DNA from: Cutibacterium sp.
GTDB taxonomy: Bacteria; Actinomycetota; Actinomycetes; Propionibacteriales; Propionibacteriaceae
Assembly: GCF_030525615.1 (NCBI RefSeq)
Contig: NZ_JAUNEJ010000005.1
Span: forward strand, 15,359 to 79,358
Direction: 5' to 3'
Length of the DNA: 64,000 nucleotides
How positions within the stretch are numbered: the stretch's first letter is position 1; each line of letters opens with the position of its first letter. Below, one piece after another: positions 22,354-31,564 of this stretch. Both the position numbers and the translations under genes were made by a program. The notes under the pieces were generated by a model. It saw nothing but the letters and a program-made list of their open reading frames with translations. It made no database searches and was not told the DNA's origin.

Positions 22354-23466
22354 ATGGCCGTTACCCCTGTTCTTGCCTGTCATCGCACCACGGAAGCCTC
22401 AGCTGGCGGAATCACCGCGTGGCAGGTGACAGAGGATTCTGACGGACTACACACCGATGTCGTCGGCAGCTGCCACCTTGGAAATGCGTCATGGATGACA
22501 CCGCTATACAACGTGATCGCGGTTCTGTGCGCACGTGACAACACCTTGTTTATCGTCCATCCCGGACACCAGTTCGAGGTCGTCGGAACCGTGAAGCTGG
22601 AAGGCCAGTGGCCCTGTCATGGGGCCGTTGATCCCACTGGTCGGGTCATGGCCATTGCCGATTATGCTTCCGGCGACGTCGAGTTCGTCGACCTATCAGA
22701 CCTGGCTCGCCCCAAAGTCCGACACGTCCTGCATCTCGGTACGGACTACGTCTTCCCCGGCCCGGTGGCAAAGCGTCAGGAAAGCTCTCATGCCCACCAA
22801 GTGACGTGGCTGGATCGCGCCCACCTTGCCGTGACCGATCTGGGGGCCGACCGCGTCTGTTTCCTGCGCTGGAGTGAGGCCGGCTCAGAGGTCATCGACT
22901 CCCTTAAAACGCCAGCCGGCATGGGCCCCCGCCACCTCACCCTCACCGAAGACGGTCGCAAGCAGATCCTGACCGTCGCCGGGGAATTGTCCGGCACGGT
23001 GTGCACTTGGTCGCGTTCCACTGGACAAGAAACCTGGGCCCGAGACTGGCGATTCGTGGCCGAAACGCCCTCGTCGCGCCGGTCGACGGTTCTCACCTCG
23101 GGAGGTCGTCACTCCCAAGCCCCTGTGCAGCCATCTGCAATCGTGTCCTCCCCACATGGCCACCACTTCGTCGCTAACCGCTTGGTGGGAAGTATCGGGG
23201 TGTTGGAAGGCCGATTCGGACACCTCGAGTTAGTTGACGAATTCGACACCACCGGGGCAAATCCGCGCGACATCACAGTCACCACTCAGAACGGCACCCG
23301 AGTCTGGGCTGCTCTGCCTGAAGAAGGCCACATTGCGGTCCATCGGCACCAGGATCAAACCGGGGAGGATCACACCGATGAGGACAAAACTGGCGAATGG
23401 CAGGTTGAGACCATTATTAACCAGCCAGGAGCTATGAGAGTGCTCGTTGGCCCGACGATCGGGTGA
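22354..23466 (+). CDS. Lactonase-family seven-bladed beta-propeller protein
   Basis: A 370-aa protein resembling the 6-phosphogluconolactonase (YbhE/Pgl-type) propeller family. Blade-like repeats are visible (FVDLSDLARPKVRHVL, MGPRHLTLTEDGRKQI, SPHGHHFVANRLVGSIGV). No signal peptide is seen. It may hydrolyse a sugar lactone, but many family members have other or no known activity, and an unrelated DevB-type pgl is present at 61381. The start is set by the leaderless -10 element. Confidence 0.78.
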   Translation: MAVTPVLACHRTTEASAGGITAWQVTEDSDGLHTDVVGSCHLGNASWMTPLYNVIAVLCARDNTLFIVHPGHQFEVVGTVKLEGQWPCHGAVDPTGRVMAIADYASGDVEFVDLSDLARPKVRHVLHLGTDYVFPGPVAKRQESSHAHQVTWLDRAHLAVTDLGADRVCFLRWSEAGSEVIDSLKTPAGMGPRHLTLTEDGRKQILTVAGELSGTVCTWSRSTGQETWARDWRFVAETPSSRRSTVLTSGGRHSQAPVQPSAIVSSPHGHHFVANRLVGSIGVLEGRFGHLELVDEFDTTGANPRDITVTTQNGTRVWAALPEEGHIAVHRHQDQTGEDHTDEDKTGEWQVETIINQPGAMRVLVGPTIG

Positions 23467-23520
23467 GCACGGGCACCTTTCGTGAGACAATCGACATTCA
23501 TCAACCTCAGGAGATCAGCT

Positions 23521-24123
23521 ATGCGCAAGCACACCCCCAATGAAGACCCCCGTTGGGAAGACCTGTTCAAAGGTGGGTCCCTGCGCCGGGTCACCCGGTG
23601 GGGGGAACCTGTTCTCCACGCTCGAACCCGTCCGGTCACCACGTTCGATGACGACTTGACGACGCTTATTCGTGACATGTTCACCACCATGGACGCCGCC
23701 GACGGCGTGGGCCTTGCCGCCACCCAGGTCGGAATTGACCTCTCCCTTTTCGTCTACGTCTGCCCAGACGCCAACAACGTGGTCCACCATGGCGCTTTCT
23801 GTAACCCGGTCGTCACCCTGCCAGAAGGACGCGATCGTCACCTCGAGGCCGCTGATGAAGGCTGCTTGTCGTGGCCCGGCGGATTCCAATCGCTGGCTCG
23901 ACCCGACCTGGCCACCTGCACCGGCCAGGACCCCTGGGGTAATGACATCACGGTCACCGGCACCGGCTTCTTCGCCCGCTGTCTGCAACACGAGACTGAC
24001 CACTGCAACGGGATCGTCTTCGGCGATCGGCTCTCCAAGCGCGCTCGCCGCAAGCTCGACGAGCAACACGACAAGGTGGCCCATCTCTACGCCGACGACT
24101 GGCCGCTCACGCCGAAGGGCTGA
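23521..24123 (+). CDS. def: Peptide deformylase
   Basis: Removes the N-formyl group from nascent proteins using a bound metal ion. All three motifs are present: GVGLAATQ (62-69), EGCLS (113-117) and HETDH (157-161). The ATG at 23521 has AGGAG 7-8 nt upstream. The 200-aa form has a short N-terminal extension. Its 3' end overlaps the convergent SpoU gene by 17 bases. Confidence 0.95.
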   Translation: MRKHTPNEDPRWEDLFKGGSLRRVTRWGEPVLHARTRPVTTFDDDLTTLIRDMFTTMDAADGVGLAATQVGIDLSLFVYVCPDANNVVHHGAFCNPVVTLPEGRDRHLEAADEGCLSWPGGFQSLARPDLATCTGQDPWGNDITVTGTGFFARCLQHETDHCNGIVFGDRLSKRARRKLDEQHDKVAHLYADDWPLTPKG

Positions 24124-24946
24124 TCCGGGAAGGCGCGCATTCTCGCAACTCATAACAGGCCACTGCTGCTGCGGCCGCCACGTTGAGCGAATCGACTCCC
24201 CCTGCCATCGGAATGCGGACCACGACATCGGCCTGACTGATCCAGTGGGCTGACAGGCCCGCCCCCTCGGTCCCCATGAGCAGCGCCACCTTGCGTGGGT
24301 TGACTCGCAGGTCTGCGGAAAACTCGTCCAAGGTGACCGAATCGTCGCTCAGAGCCATCGCAGCCACAGTGAACCCGTGGTCACGCAGGTCTTCCAGACC
24401 ACTCGACCAGTCCGCAAGCCTGGCCCAGGGTATCTGGAAGACCGTGCCCATCGACGTCTTGATGGCTCGGCGGTATAGCGGATCAGCCGCGCGAGGGGCC
24501 AGCAGTACGCCATCCCACCCAATGCCCGCAGCACATCTAATGATCGCGCCGACATTGGTGTGGTCGACGATGTCCTCACACACCACCAGACGACGGGCAG
24601 CCATGAGGTCGGCGGCACTCCAGCGGATTTGACGACACATTGACGCGAGGGCGCCACGATGAACATGGAACCCGGTCACCTGCTCAGCCAAGGCTTCGGA
24701 GACGACATAGACCTCCACGTCGAGGTCATCGAAAAGGTCGTGCAGACCGTCGATCCAGCGAGGAGCCAGCAGAAAAGATCGTGGCGGGTACCCTGCCTCA
24801 CAAGCTCGCCGAATTACCTTGGCCCCCTCCGCGATGAACAGCCCTTGGTCAGCTTCCAACGACTTACGCAGATTGACGTCACGCAAGCTGACGTAATCGG
24901 CCAGGCGCGGGTCGGTCGGATCGTCGATGTCTATGAACCTTGCCAC
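24107..24946 (-). CDS. SpoU/TrmH-family RNA 2'-O-methyltransferase
   Basis: SPOUT-fold methyltransferase with an N-terminal substrate-binding half (about 1-110) and a knotted SAM domain. Family motifs are the Asn-containing HTNVGAIIRCAAGIGWDG, the segment VALLMGTEGAGLS, and VRIPMAGGVDSLNVAAAAA. The target rRNA or tRNA base is not evident. The start is GTG at 24946 behind a leaderless-type -10. It is divergent from the transporter gene. Confidence 0.9.
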   Translation of the reverse strand: MARFIDIDDPTDPRLADYVSLRDVNLRKSLEADQGLFIAEGAKVIRRACEAGYPPRSFLLAPRWIDGLHDLFDDLDVEVYVVSEALAEQVTGFHVHRGALASMCRQIRWSAADLMAARRLVVCEDIVDHTNVGAIIRCAAGIGWDGVLLAPRAADPLYRRAIKTSMGTVFQIPWARLADWSSGLEDLRDHGFTVAAMALSDDSVTLDEFSADLRVNPRKVALLMGTEGAGLSAHWISQADVVVRIPMAGGVDSLNVAAAAAVACYELRECAPSRISPSA

Positions 24947-24952
24947 CGCTCC

Positions 24953-24958
24953 AACCTA
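24953..24958 (-). promoter_or_regulatory. -10 element of a probable leaderless transcript
   Basis: On the minus strand TAGGTT ends 6 nt before the GTG at 24946 of the SpoU methyltransferase. It lies back to back with the divergent element at 24967. Confidence 0.45.
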
Positions 24959-24966
24959 CCGGTGGC

Positions 24967-24972
24967 TATCGT
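24967..24972 (+). promoter_or_regulatory. -10 element of a probable leaderless transcript
   Basis: TATCGT ends 6 nt before the GTG at 24979 of the SBF-like transporter, with no Shine-Dalgarno sequence. Confidence 0.45.
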
Positions 24973-24978
24973 GAACAG

Positions 24979-25971
24979 GTGAGTTCCGCCAAATCACGCC
25001 GCAAACTGCCCATCGACGGATTCGTCATGGCTATCGTCGTGACGGCCATCATCGGGTCGGTCTTTCCCGCCACCGGGGCTGCTGCACCCATCGCCGCTCA
25101 TGGGGTGACCGTCCTCATCTTCATTCTGTTCTTTCTTTACGGCGCCCGGCTGGAACCTCGGGAGACCCTCGACGGCCTGAAAAACTGGAGATTGCAAGGG
25201 GCCATCTTGGCCTCCACCTTCATCATCTTCCCGACCATCGGGCTGGCGATGAAGGCCCTTGTGCCGTGGGCCATTCCCGAGACCCTTTACGTGGGAATGC
25301 TATGGATTTGCCTGGTGCCCTCGACGGTGCAGTCGTCGATCAACTTCACCTCAATTGCCCATGGCAATGTGGCAGGGGCAATTGTTGCGGCCACGACTTC
25401 CAATCTGCTGGGAACCTTCCTGACGCCGATACTCGCATTGTTGCTGATGTCGACCAGTGGCGGTCTCACAATTGAACCGTCGAGCTTCCTCGACGTCATT
25501 GTGCAGTTATTGCTCCCCTTCGCGCTTGGTCAGCTGTCACGTCGCTGGACCGCCGATTTCGTGCAAAAACACCGCAAACCGCTGAAGTTTGTCGACCAGG
25601 GCTCGATCATTCTCGTCGTCTACTCGGCCTTCTCCGAGGGAATGCGGGAACACATGTGGTCCCTGGCCTCCCCGACGTCGATGATCGTTCTGACCATCAT
25701 CTGCTTGACCTTGTTGTTCTTCATGCTCTGGCTAACTTGGACCGGCTCAGGATGGCTCGGATTCAACCGTGATGACCGCATCGCCATCCAGTTCTGCGGT
25801 ACCAAAAAATCGTTGGCCACGGGTCTGCCAATGGCGACGGTGCTCTTCGCCGGTCAGCCGGTCGGCCTCATCGTTCTGCCCCTCATGATCTTCCACCTCA
25901 CCCAACTCATTGCCTGCGGTGCGTTAGCTGGCCGCTATGGCCGTCAGTGGGAGGCCTCCCAACCCTCGTGA
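24979..25971 (+). CDS. Bile acid:sodium symporter-like transporter (SBF-like/YfeH type)
   Basis: A 330-aa integral membrane protein with about nine or ten hydrophobic helices. Family-like segments include LFFLYGARLEPRE, CLVPSTVQSSINFTSIAHGN and FCGTKKSLATGLPMATVLF. It is a sodium-coupled organic-anion carrier by family; the substrate is unknown. The GTG at 24979 is supported by the leaderless -10; an ATG at 24940 would lie inside the divergent gene. Confidence 0.88.
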   Translation: MSSAKSRRKLPIDGFVMAIVVTAIIGSVFPATGAAAPIAAHGVTVLIFILFFLYGARLEPRETLDGLKNWRLQGAILASTFIIFPTIGLAMKALVPWAIPETLYVGMLWICLVPSTVQSSINFTSIAHGNVAGAIVAATTSNLLGTFLTPILALLLMSTSGGLTIEPSSFLDVIVQLLLPFALGQLSRRWTADFVQKHRKPLKFVDQGSIILVVYSAFSEGMREHMWSLASPTSMIVLTIICLTLLFFMLWLTWTGSGWLGFNRDDRIAIQFCGTKKSLATGLPMATVLFAGQPVGLIVLPLMIFHLTQLIACGALAGRYGRQWEASQPS

Positions 25972-26001
25972 CGAGAGTTTCCTCAACAACCTCAGTACAC
26001 A

Positions 26002-26040
26002 ACAGCGGAGCCGAGACCCCTCAGGTCCCGGCTCCGCTGT
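26002..26040. terminator. Bidirectional terminator hairpin
   Basis: ACAGCGGAGCCGAGACC pairs with GGTCCCGGCTCCGCTGT around a short loop, about 17 bp with one mismatch. It lies between the convergent transporter and SPFH genes and can serve both. Confidence 0.7.
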
Positions 26041-26082
26041 GTCAGATCACTCGACTACTGCGAAGTCCTAGCTGCGGTCCCG

Positions 26083-27315
26083 CTAATCAGTCGTCTGATC
26101 GCCCGGCTTGTCGGCCTGCGGAGCACTCACCTGTCCCTGGCTGGTGATTGCCGATTCGTACTCGGACGGGGCTTCGACCTGGGCATGAGCCGGAGCCTGG
26201 GTCCCGGTCACCTGACCACGATCCTTGTGACGTTTACCGGCCACACCCGGATTTTCCAGTTTGGCTGCCTCCTGAATCGCCTGCTGAACAGTGGCCTCGG
26301 AAGCTTCCTTCTCTTCGGCCTTCTGAGCCTGGATCTCGGCGAAGACGTCAACCTTCTCCGGTGCGCTGAACTGATTCGGGTCAGCGACCGAGAATCCACC
26401 GTTGTCAGAATGCTGCGACCCGCCACCGGCCAGAGAACCCAGGCCCTTGAGGGCCTCGTTGAGTTCGGAGGGCACAACCCACACCTTGTTGGAGTCTCCA
26501 CGGGCCAAGGTCGGCAACATCTGCATGTACTGGTAGGCCAGCAGACCTTGATCGGGCTGGCCGGCATGGATGGCATTGAAAACCGTCGTAATGGCCTGGG
26601 CCTCACCTTCGGCCCGCAACATCTGGGCCTGACGATCAGCCTGGGCGCGCAGCACGGCGGCCTCGCGATCGCCCTGGGCGCGCAGAATTGCCGACTCCCG
26701 ATCGCCACCAGCCGACAGAATCTGGGATTGACGCTCGCCTTCGGCCAATAGAATGGCAGCTCGCTTGTCACGCTCGGCACGAGCGCCTTTCTCCATCGCG
26801 TCACGGATGGTGGGCGGCGGCTCGATAGCACGTAGCTCAACGCGGTTGACCTTAATGCCCCACTTGCCGGTAGCCTCGTCCAGAACCGCACGAAGCTTCT
26901 GGTTGATCTCCTCGCGGCTGGTGAGGGCGGCCTCCATGTCCATGCCACCGATGATATTTCGCAGCGTCGTCATGGTGAGCTGCTCAATGGCTGTCTTGTA
27001 CGACTGTGCCTCGTAGGCGGCGCGCTCGGGGTCAACGATCTGGAAGTAGATCACTGAGTCGATGTTGACCATCAGGTTATCCTCGGTGATGACTCCCTGC
27101 GGCGGGAACGGAACAACCTGCTCACGCATATCGAGGTTGTACTGCACGCGGTCGATAATGGGAATGACCACGTGGGGACCAGGGGCGAGACGCCGGTTAA
27201 ACTTTCCGAGCCGTTCGACCAAACCGATCTTCTGCTGGTGGATGATCTTGACGCTCGAAGCCAGGACTACGACGAGCAGCGCAATTATCACCACAACCAC
27301 GATGGACTGGGACAT
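26083..27315 (-). CDS. SPFH/stomatin (band 7) membrane protein, QmcA-like
   Basis: An N-terminal membrane helix (about 3-25) is followed by the SPFH domain (QQKIGLVERLGKFNRRLAPG, then VITEDNLMVNIDSVIYFQI). A long Ala/Glu/Arg coiled coil contains repeats of the type AILRAQGDREAAVLRAQADR. The C-terminal region of about 110 residues is polar. Such proteins form membrane-bound oligomeric scaffolds linked to quality control. AGGAG lies 5 nt before the ATG at 27315. It is followed upstream by an NfeD partner, the typical pairing. Confidence 0.93.
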   Translation of the reverse strand: MSQSIVVVVIIALLVVVLASSVKIIHQQKIGLVERLGKFNRRLAPGPHVVIPIIDRVQYNLDMREQVVPFPPQGVITEDNLMVNIDSVIYFQIVDPERAAYEAQSYKTAIEQLTMTTLRNIIGGMDMEAALTSREEINQKLRAVLDEATGKWGIKVNRVELRAIEPPPTIRDAMEKGARAERDKRAAILLAEGERQSQILSAGGDRESAILRAQGDREAAVLRAQADRQAQMLRAEGEAQAITTVFNAIHAGQPDQGLLAYQYMQMLPTLARGDSNKVWVVPSELNEALKGLGSLAGGGSQHSDNGGFSVADPNQFSAPEKVDVFAEIQAQKAEEKEASEATVQQAIQEAAKLENPGVAGKRHKDRGQVTGTQAPAHAQVEAPSEYESAITSQGQVSAPQADKPGDQTTD

Positions 27316-27399
27316 GGATACTCCTGCGAGAGATTTCGGGCCGTGCCGGTCATTGCCCGACACCGCCTACATCATCCCATATGACAGCCTACATCCGCA

Positions 27400-27867
27400 T
27401 CACGGCCCGAGACTCTTGAAAACCGGATAAACCACGAGGGTCGTGCCGTCCACCTCAAAAACCTCGATCTTCTCGCCGGAGGCAATCGTCATCCCCGGCT
27501 CGACAGCCCGTGCTGACCACTCCTCGCCGTTCACCTTGGCCTGCCCGTGACCATCAGTGATCTCACTGGTAGCAACCCCATTAGAGCCGACCAGTTTGTC
27601 CAAGGATGACCGGTATCCGGGAGCCTCCCTCACTCGTCGCAACAGGGTAGGACGCAGCACAGCCAACATGAGAATGGCGACCACGACGGCAACAATCGCT
27701 TGAACCAGAATCATGCCAGGTAGGAAGGCAGCCGTGATAGCACCAGCAGCGGCCCCGCCAGCGAGCATCAGCAGGGTGAAATCACCGGTGAGAATTTCAG
27801 CACAGGCCAACACTGCAGAACCGATCAACCAGCCCAGCCAGGGCCAGTCCTCGAAAAGCTCGATCAC
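27400..27867 (-). CDS. NfeD-like membrane protein
   Basis: A 155-aa protein with three or so N-terminal hydrophobic helices and a C-terminal OB-fold (SEITDGHGQAKVNGEEWSAR). NfeD proteins partner with SPFH/stomatin proteins, and that gene is next in the same direction 85 bases on. The start is GTG at 27867 with GGGAGAG upstream. It is the short form without the protease domain. Confidence 0.9.
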   Translation of the reverse strand: MIELFEDWPWLGWLIGSAVLACAEILTGDFTLLMLAGGAAAGAITAAFLPGMILVQAIVAVVVAILMLAVLRPTLLRRVREAPGYRSSLDKLVGSNGVATSEITDGHGQAKVNGEEWSARAVEPGMTIASGEKIEVFEVDGTTLVVYPVFKSLGP

Positions 27868-27897
27868 GGCACTCTCCCGTCCTCAGGTATTCATCAG

Positions 27898-28683
27898 TCA
27901 GTGGGCAGCGCGAGCATTCCACCGGCCATCGACGTGGCTGATGGTCAGCGGCATTCCGAAGGCACCCGAGAGAACCTCGGAGGTCAACGTCTGCTCGACC
28001 GGACCAGCGGCGACAATATGGCCATCAGCCATAATCAGGGCGTGAGTGACCCCTGCCGGAACCTCTTCCAGGTGATGGGTGACGAGAACAGACGCTGGGG
28101 CGTCAGGATCAGTGAAGATGGACGAGAGCACGTCCACCAGCTGCTCACGACCAGCCAAATCGAGGCCTGCGGCGGGTTCATCAAGCAGTAGCAGTTCCGG
28201 ATCAGTCATGAGTGCGCGGGCGATCTCGACACGTTTACGCTCCCCCTCGCTGAGGGTTCCCCAGGTGCGATCGGCCATGCTGACCAGGCCCATGCGCTCG
28301 AGCAGCGCGTCAGCACGAGCAAGGTCCTGGGCGTCATAGTTTTCCTGCCACTGTCCGACGACTGCCCAGGCAGCCGAGACGACGATATTGCCAACCTTCT
28401 CATGAGCCGGAATGCGATGGGCCAAGGCGGAAGAGGCCATGCCAATGCGCGGACGCAGCTCGAAGACATCGACGGCACCGAGAATCTCATCGAGAATTTC
28501 GACCAGTCCCACGGTGGGATGAAGCTGAGCTCCCAAGACCTGCAGAAGGGTGGTCTTTCCCGCCCCATTGGGGCCAACCAGCACCCAACGCTGGCCTTCC
28601 TCGACGTCGAGGTCGACGTTGTCGAGGATCCAGCGATCCCCACGTCGGACTCCCACGCCTGCCAACTGCGCCACTGCACTCAT
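27898..28683 (-). CDS. ABC transporter ATP-binding protein
   Basis: A single nucleotide-binding domain with Walker A GPNGAGKTT, signature LSEGERKRVEIARAL, Walker B LLLLDEPAAGLDL and a following H-loop (VLVTHHLEE). There is no membrane partner in the neighbourhood, so the transported substrate is unknown; it may act with a distant permease. The ATG at 28683 aligns with the domain start; 28713 is a longer alternative. Confidence 0.9.
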   Translation of the reverse strand: MSAVAQLAGVGVRRGDRWILDNVDLDVEEGQRWVLVGPNGAGKTTLLQVLGAQLHPTVGLVEILDEILGAVDVFELRPRIGMASSALAHRIPAHEKVGNIVVSAAWAVVGQWQENYDAQDLARADALLERMGLVSMADRTWGTLSEGERKRVEIARALMTDPELLLLDEPAAGLDLAGREQLVDVLSSIFTDPDAPASVLVTHHLEEVPAGVTHALIMADGHIVAAGPVEQTLTSEVLSGAFGMPLTISHVDGRWNARAAH

Positions 28684-28785
28684 GAAGATGAACTTACCGT
28701 GTAGCGGCGACATACCAGGCCGGGCGCGGCGAGGTTGGCGTGGCGTTACGGGAAACTATGGTCTCCGACGCCATCTCAGCACGTC

Positions 28786-28791
28786 TAGTCT
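28786..28791 (+). promoter_or_regulatory. -10 element of a probable leaderless transcript
   Basis: TAGTCT ends 6 nt before the GTG at 28798 of an uncharacterised gene, with no Shine-Dalgarno sequence. Confidence 0.45.
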
Positions 28792-28797
28792 GGGCAA

Positions 28798-29538
28798 GTG
28801 CTCCAGATCTGCTGCCGTCTCACCTGCCTGCTCAACGACCTGTGCGCCGGTCGCACCACGGCTCCTCACGCTGAGGCTGAACTGTTGAGAATGGCCGCTG
28901 CCCACCATGTCCATGACCCTGAAGAGATTCTCGGGCTGTCTGAGCACGATCCGCTGGCCTCGGTTCCGATTCGGATGGCTTTGGCTCGAATCTCCCACGT
29001 CCTCCACAACTCCCCGGTGCTGTGGGGACTCTTGCTGCCCGCCCCCGGCCAACTCGCTGGGCTACGAGGCCCGGTGCCGGTCAACCACGCTGCCATTGAC
29101 GCTGGGGCCATCATCATTTGTCACCAGGGCTGCGCCACCTTACCGGCCGGGACTGCGTGGATCCCTCAACCTGTCGGTTCTGCCATGCAGTGGACGATCG
29201 TGCGTGCAGCAGCTCCGCTGCCCCCTCCCACAGCAGCTGACACCACAGTGTTACTACGTTCGGCCATCACGGCCACAGCCTCCCAGCTCAGCGATCTCGG
29301 CGTGGTTGCTGGGGAACGTCCCGAGGTTGTCGCACCTCATCTGACTGGTCACCGTCGCTCCGACCAGAAACTCCTCGACTCAGCATGGACCGCGTTGGTG
29401 GCATGTGACGCCGGATTGGAGTCGACCCATCAGATGATTACTGCCTACAGCGCTCATACCAGGGAAGCGGCGCTGCGCCAGTTGCGCAACGCCGCTTCCC
29501 AAGCAATCACGGCAGCCACCTCGTGGCCCCTGACCTGA
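28798..29538 (+). CDS. Uncharacterised protein
   Basis: A 246-aa protein that I do not recognise. It has no signal peptide or membrane segment. It is rich in Ala, Leu and His, with an N-terminal helical region (AEAELLRMAAAHHVHDPEE), a central strand-rich part, and a C-terminal helical region. Codon use matches its neighbours, and a leaderless-type -10 supports the GTG start, so it looks like a real expressed gene. It is convergent with fabI, 18 bases away. Confidence 0.65.
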   Translation: MLQICCRLTCLLNDLCAGRTTAPHAEAELLRMAAAHHVHDPEEILGLSEHDPLASVPIRMALARISHVLHNSPVLWGLLLPAPGQLAGLRGPVPVNHAAIDAGAIIICHQGCATLPAGTAWIPQPVGSAMQWTIVRAAAPLPPPTAADTTVLLRSAITATASQLSDLGVVAGERPEVVAPHLTGHRRSDQKLLDSAWTALVACDAGLESTHQMITAYSAHTREAALRQLRNAASQAITAATSWPLT

Positions 29539-29556
29539 CCCAGGCTCTGACCAAAA

Positions 29557-30330
29557 TCAGGCTCCGGTCGACCCCACCCCCCCATCGACGTGAATCATCT
29601 CGCCAGTGGTGGCAGGGAACCAGTCAGACAGCAGGGCAACGATTCCCTTGGCGGCCGGGGTGGCGTCCTTGGTGTCCCAGCCGAGCGGCGCACGCTCTCC
29701 CCACACGTTGTTGAAGGCGTCGGCACCTGGAATGGCCGTCTTGGCCATGGTGTCAAGCGGGCCAGCTGAGACGAGGTTGCAGCGAACCCCCTTCGGGCCC
29801 ATGTACCGGGCCAGGTATCGGTTGGCCGACTCCAGCCCGGCCTTAGCGACGCCCATCCAGTCGTAAAAGGGCCACGAAACTGTGGCGTCAAAGGTCAGAC
29901 CGACGACCGAAGCATGCTCGGCGAGTATCCCGTCAAGGGCAGTGACGAGGGAAACGTAGGAGTAGGTGGACGTGTGAACCGCCACCGAGACGTCGTCCCA
30001 CCCCGTCTCGAGGAACTTGCCGCCCAGGGCCGTCTTCGGGTTGGCGAAGGCGATGGCGTGGACAACGCCGTCAAGGTTCTCCACCCCAAGGTCACGAATT
30101 TGCTGGGGCAAAGCAGCAAGTTGATCGGCGGCGGTGACATCAAGCTCCAGCACCTGCGGCACCGGATCAAGCTTGCGCACAGCGCGGCGGGTGACTCCGA
30201 TCGCCCGTGGCAGATTGGAGACGATGACCCGCGCACCCTGCTCCTGGGCGATCTGGGCCACCTTAAATGCGATGGAAGTGTGCATCGTCACACCCGTGAC
30301 GAGGATGGTGCGTCCGTCAAGAAGTCCCAT
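29557..30330 (-). CDS. fabI: Enoyl-[acyl-carrier-protein] reductase (NADH)
   Basis: Last reduction step of fatty-acid elongation. FabI/InhA-type SDR features are the variant nucleotide motif VTGVTMHTSIAFKVA, the YDWMGVAKAGLES segment with Tyr-x6-Lys, and GPLDTMAKTAIPG. At 257 aa it has the usual length. The last codons carry a run of seven G. It lies downstream of fabG in the same direction, 41 bases apart, so the pair works in type II fatty-acid synthesis. Confidence 0.95.
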   Translation of the reverse strand: MGLLDGRTILVTGVTMHTSIAFKVAQIAQEQGARVIVSNLPRAIGVTRRAVRKLDPVPQVLELDVTAADQLAALPQQIRDLGVENLDGVVHAIAFANPKTALGGKFLETGWDDVSVAVHTSTYSYVSLVTALDGILAEHASVVGLTFDATVSWPFYDWMGVAKAGLESANRYLARYMGPKGVRCNLVSAGPLDTMAKTAIPGADAFNNVWGERAPLGWDTKDATPAAKGIVALLSDWFPATTGEMIHVDGGVGSTGA

Positions 30331-30371
30331 GGTGATGTCTCTCCGATCGATGTGGATAGATATATATCGTC

Positions 30372-31091
30372 TCAGTGCCCCATACCGAGTCCACCATCAA
30401 CGGGGATCACGGCACCGGAGATGTAGCCGGCGGAATCCGAAACCAGAAATCGGACGACAGCGGCGACGTCATCAACCGTTCCCAGCCGCTTAGCTGGGAT
30501 ACGTTCCAGATATCCCTCAACAACCTGCTCAGACAGTTCGTCGGTCATATCGGTAGAGATGAAACCGGGAGCGACGAGATTGCAGGTGATACCTCGCGAC
30601 CCGAGCTCGCGGGTCACGGACCGGGCGATACCGATCATGCCAGCCTTCGAGGCGGCGTAATTGACCTGACCGGGGGAACCGAGCAGGCCGACCACCGACG
30701 AGGTGAGAACGATACGTCCGAACCGGACTCGGGTCATCGCCCTGACAGCACGGCGAATGACGCGGTAGGCACCAGTGAGGTTGGTGTCGATGACGTCGGC
30801 GAAGTCTTCCTCCTTCATGCGAGCGAGAAGGCCGTCGCGAGTAATTCCAGCATTAGCGACGAGTACCTCGACGGGACCCAATTCATGTTCCACCTGGCTG
30901 AAAGCTGCGTCGACCGAATCTGCGTCCGTGACGTCGCAGGCAACCGGTAACACTCCCTCGGGTGCGGTGGCCGAGCGACTTGTGGCGGCTACTCGGTAGC
31001 CCTGCGCGTGCAGATCCGCAGCAATCGCAGCACCGATACCGCGTGATCCACCGGTGACAAGGGCAACGCGGCCCGGGATATCTGAACTCAT
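30372..31091 (-). CDS. fabG: 3-oxoacyl-[acyl-carrier-protein] reductase
   Basis: Short-chain dehydrogenase reducing the keto group in fatty-acid elongation. Motifs are VTGGSRGIGAAIA, VANAGIT, a catalytic Ser (LTSSVVG) and YAASKAGMIGIARS. The late APGFISTDMTDELSE loop is typical of FabG. Its 239-aa length is normal. The ATG at 31091 is preceded by a leaderless-type -10 element. It is the promoter-proximal gene of the fabG-fabI pair. Confidence 0.94.
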   Translation of the reverse strand: MSSDIPGRVALVTGGSRGIGAAIAADLHAQGYRVAATSRSATAPEGVLPVACDVTDADSVDAAFSQVEHELGPVEVLVANAGITRDGLLARMKEEDFADVIDTNLTGAYRVIRRAVRAMTRVRFGRIVLTSSVVGLLGSPGQVNYAASKAGMIGIARSVTRELGSRGITCNLVAPGFISTDMTDELSEQVVEGYLERIPAKRLGTVDDVAAVVRFLVSDSAGYISGAVIPVDGGLGMGH

Positions 31092-31097
31092 GTCATG

Positions 31098-31103
31098 AAC
31101 CTA
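31098..31103 (-). promoter_or_regulatory. -10 element of a probable leaderless transcript
   Basis: On the minus strand TAGGTT ends 6 nt before the ATG at 31091 of fabG. Confidence 0.45.
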
Positions 31104-31158
31104 TCGCAAGGTCTCGCCAAGAGCATGGAGGGGTTCGACCTTCTCGGTCTCGCAGACC

Positions 31159-31164
31159 TAGGCT
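31159..31164 (+). promoter_or_regulatory. -10 element of a probable leaderless transcript
   Basis: TAGGCT ends 6 nt before the GTG at 31171 of the DUF3099-like gene. Confidence 0.45.
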
Positions 31165-31170
31165 GGTCGG

Positions 31171-31515
31171 GTGAGTGGCGCAGCGCGGGTTCGGTGGCAC
31201 CGGAGACACCATGATTCCCGGCACTCGATTACGTCAGCTAAGAGATCTGCCAGCGAAGATCTGGAGATGCGTCAGCGACGGTACCTGTGGTCAATGCTGG
31301 TACGCACGTTATGTTTCATCGGCCTTGTTATTACCCCTAGCCCTTGGAGGTGGACCTTCCTGCTGGGAGCGGCTGTCATCCCTGCTATCGCCGTCGTGCT
31401 CGGTAACGCGGCGGATCGACGCACCGCCGACGCCCCGCCTTCCCAGCAGGATCAGCACGATCGCAAGGAGCTCAGCCCGACCGTGACGATTCACGGAGAG
31501 GTCGACGACGACTGA
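31171..31515 (+). CDS. DUF3099-like small membrane protein
   Basis: A 114-aa protein with two predicted helices ([15 protein letters not shown] and [15 protein letters not shown]) after a basic, Ser/His-rich N-terminus. The segment around [17 protein letters not shown] resembles the actinobacterial DUF3099 family. The function is unknown. It lies between fabG (divergent) and the SURF1 gene, a common actinobacterial context. Confidence 0.8.
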   Translation: MSGAARVRWHRRHHDSRHSITSAKRSASEDLEMRQRRYLWSMLVRTLCFIGLVITPSPWRWTFLLGAAVIPAIAVVLGNAADRRTADAPPSQQDQHDRKELSPTVTIHGEVDDD

Positions 31516-31564
31516 GAGCGAAGGCCTCGGGCCAGCCAGCAGCCAGTGTTGCGGCAAAACCAAC

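Noticed and set aside
22354-23466. Naming the beta-propeller gene pgl
   Set aside because: A standard DevB-type pgl is present at 61381, and the propeller family has varied or unknown functions.
29577-29583. Run of seven C in fabI as a phase-variation tract
   Set aside because: It lies in the last few codons of an essential gene, so slippage would change only the C-terminal tail; no sign of a disrupted frame.
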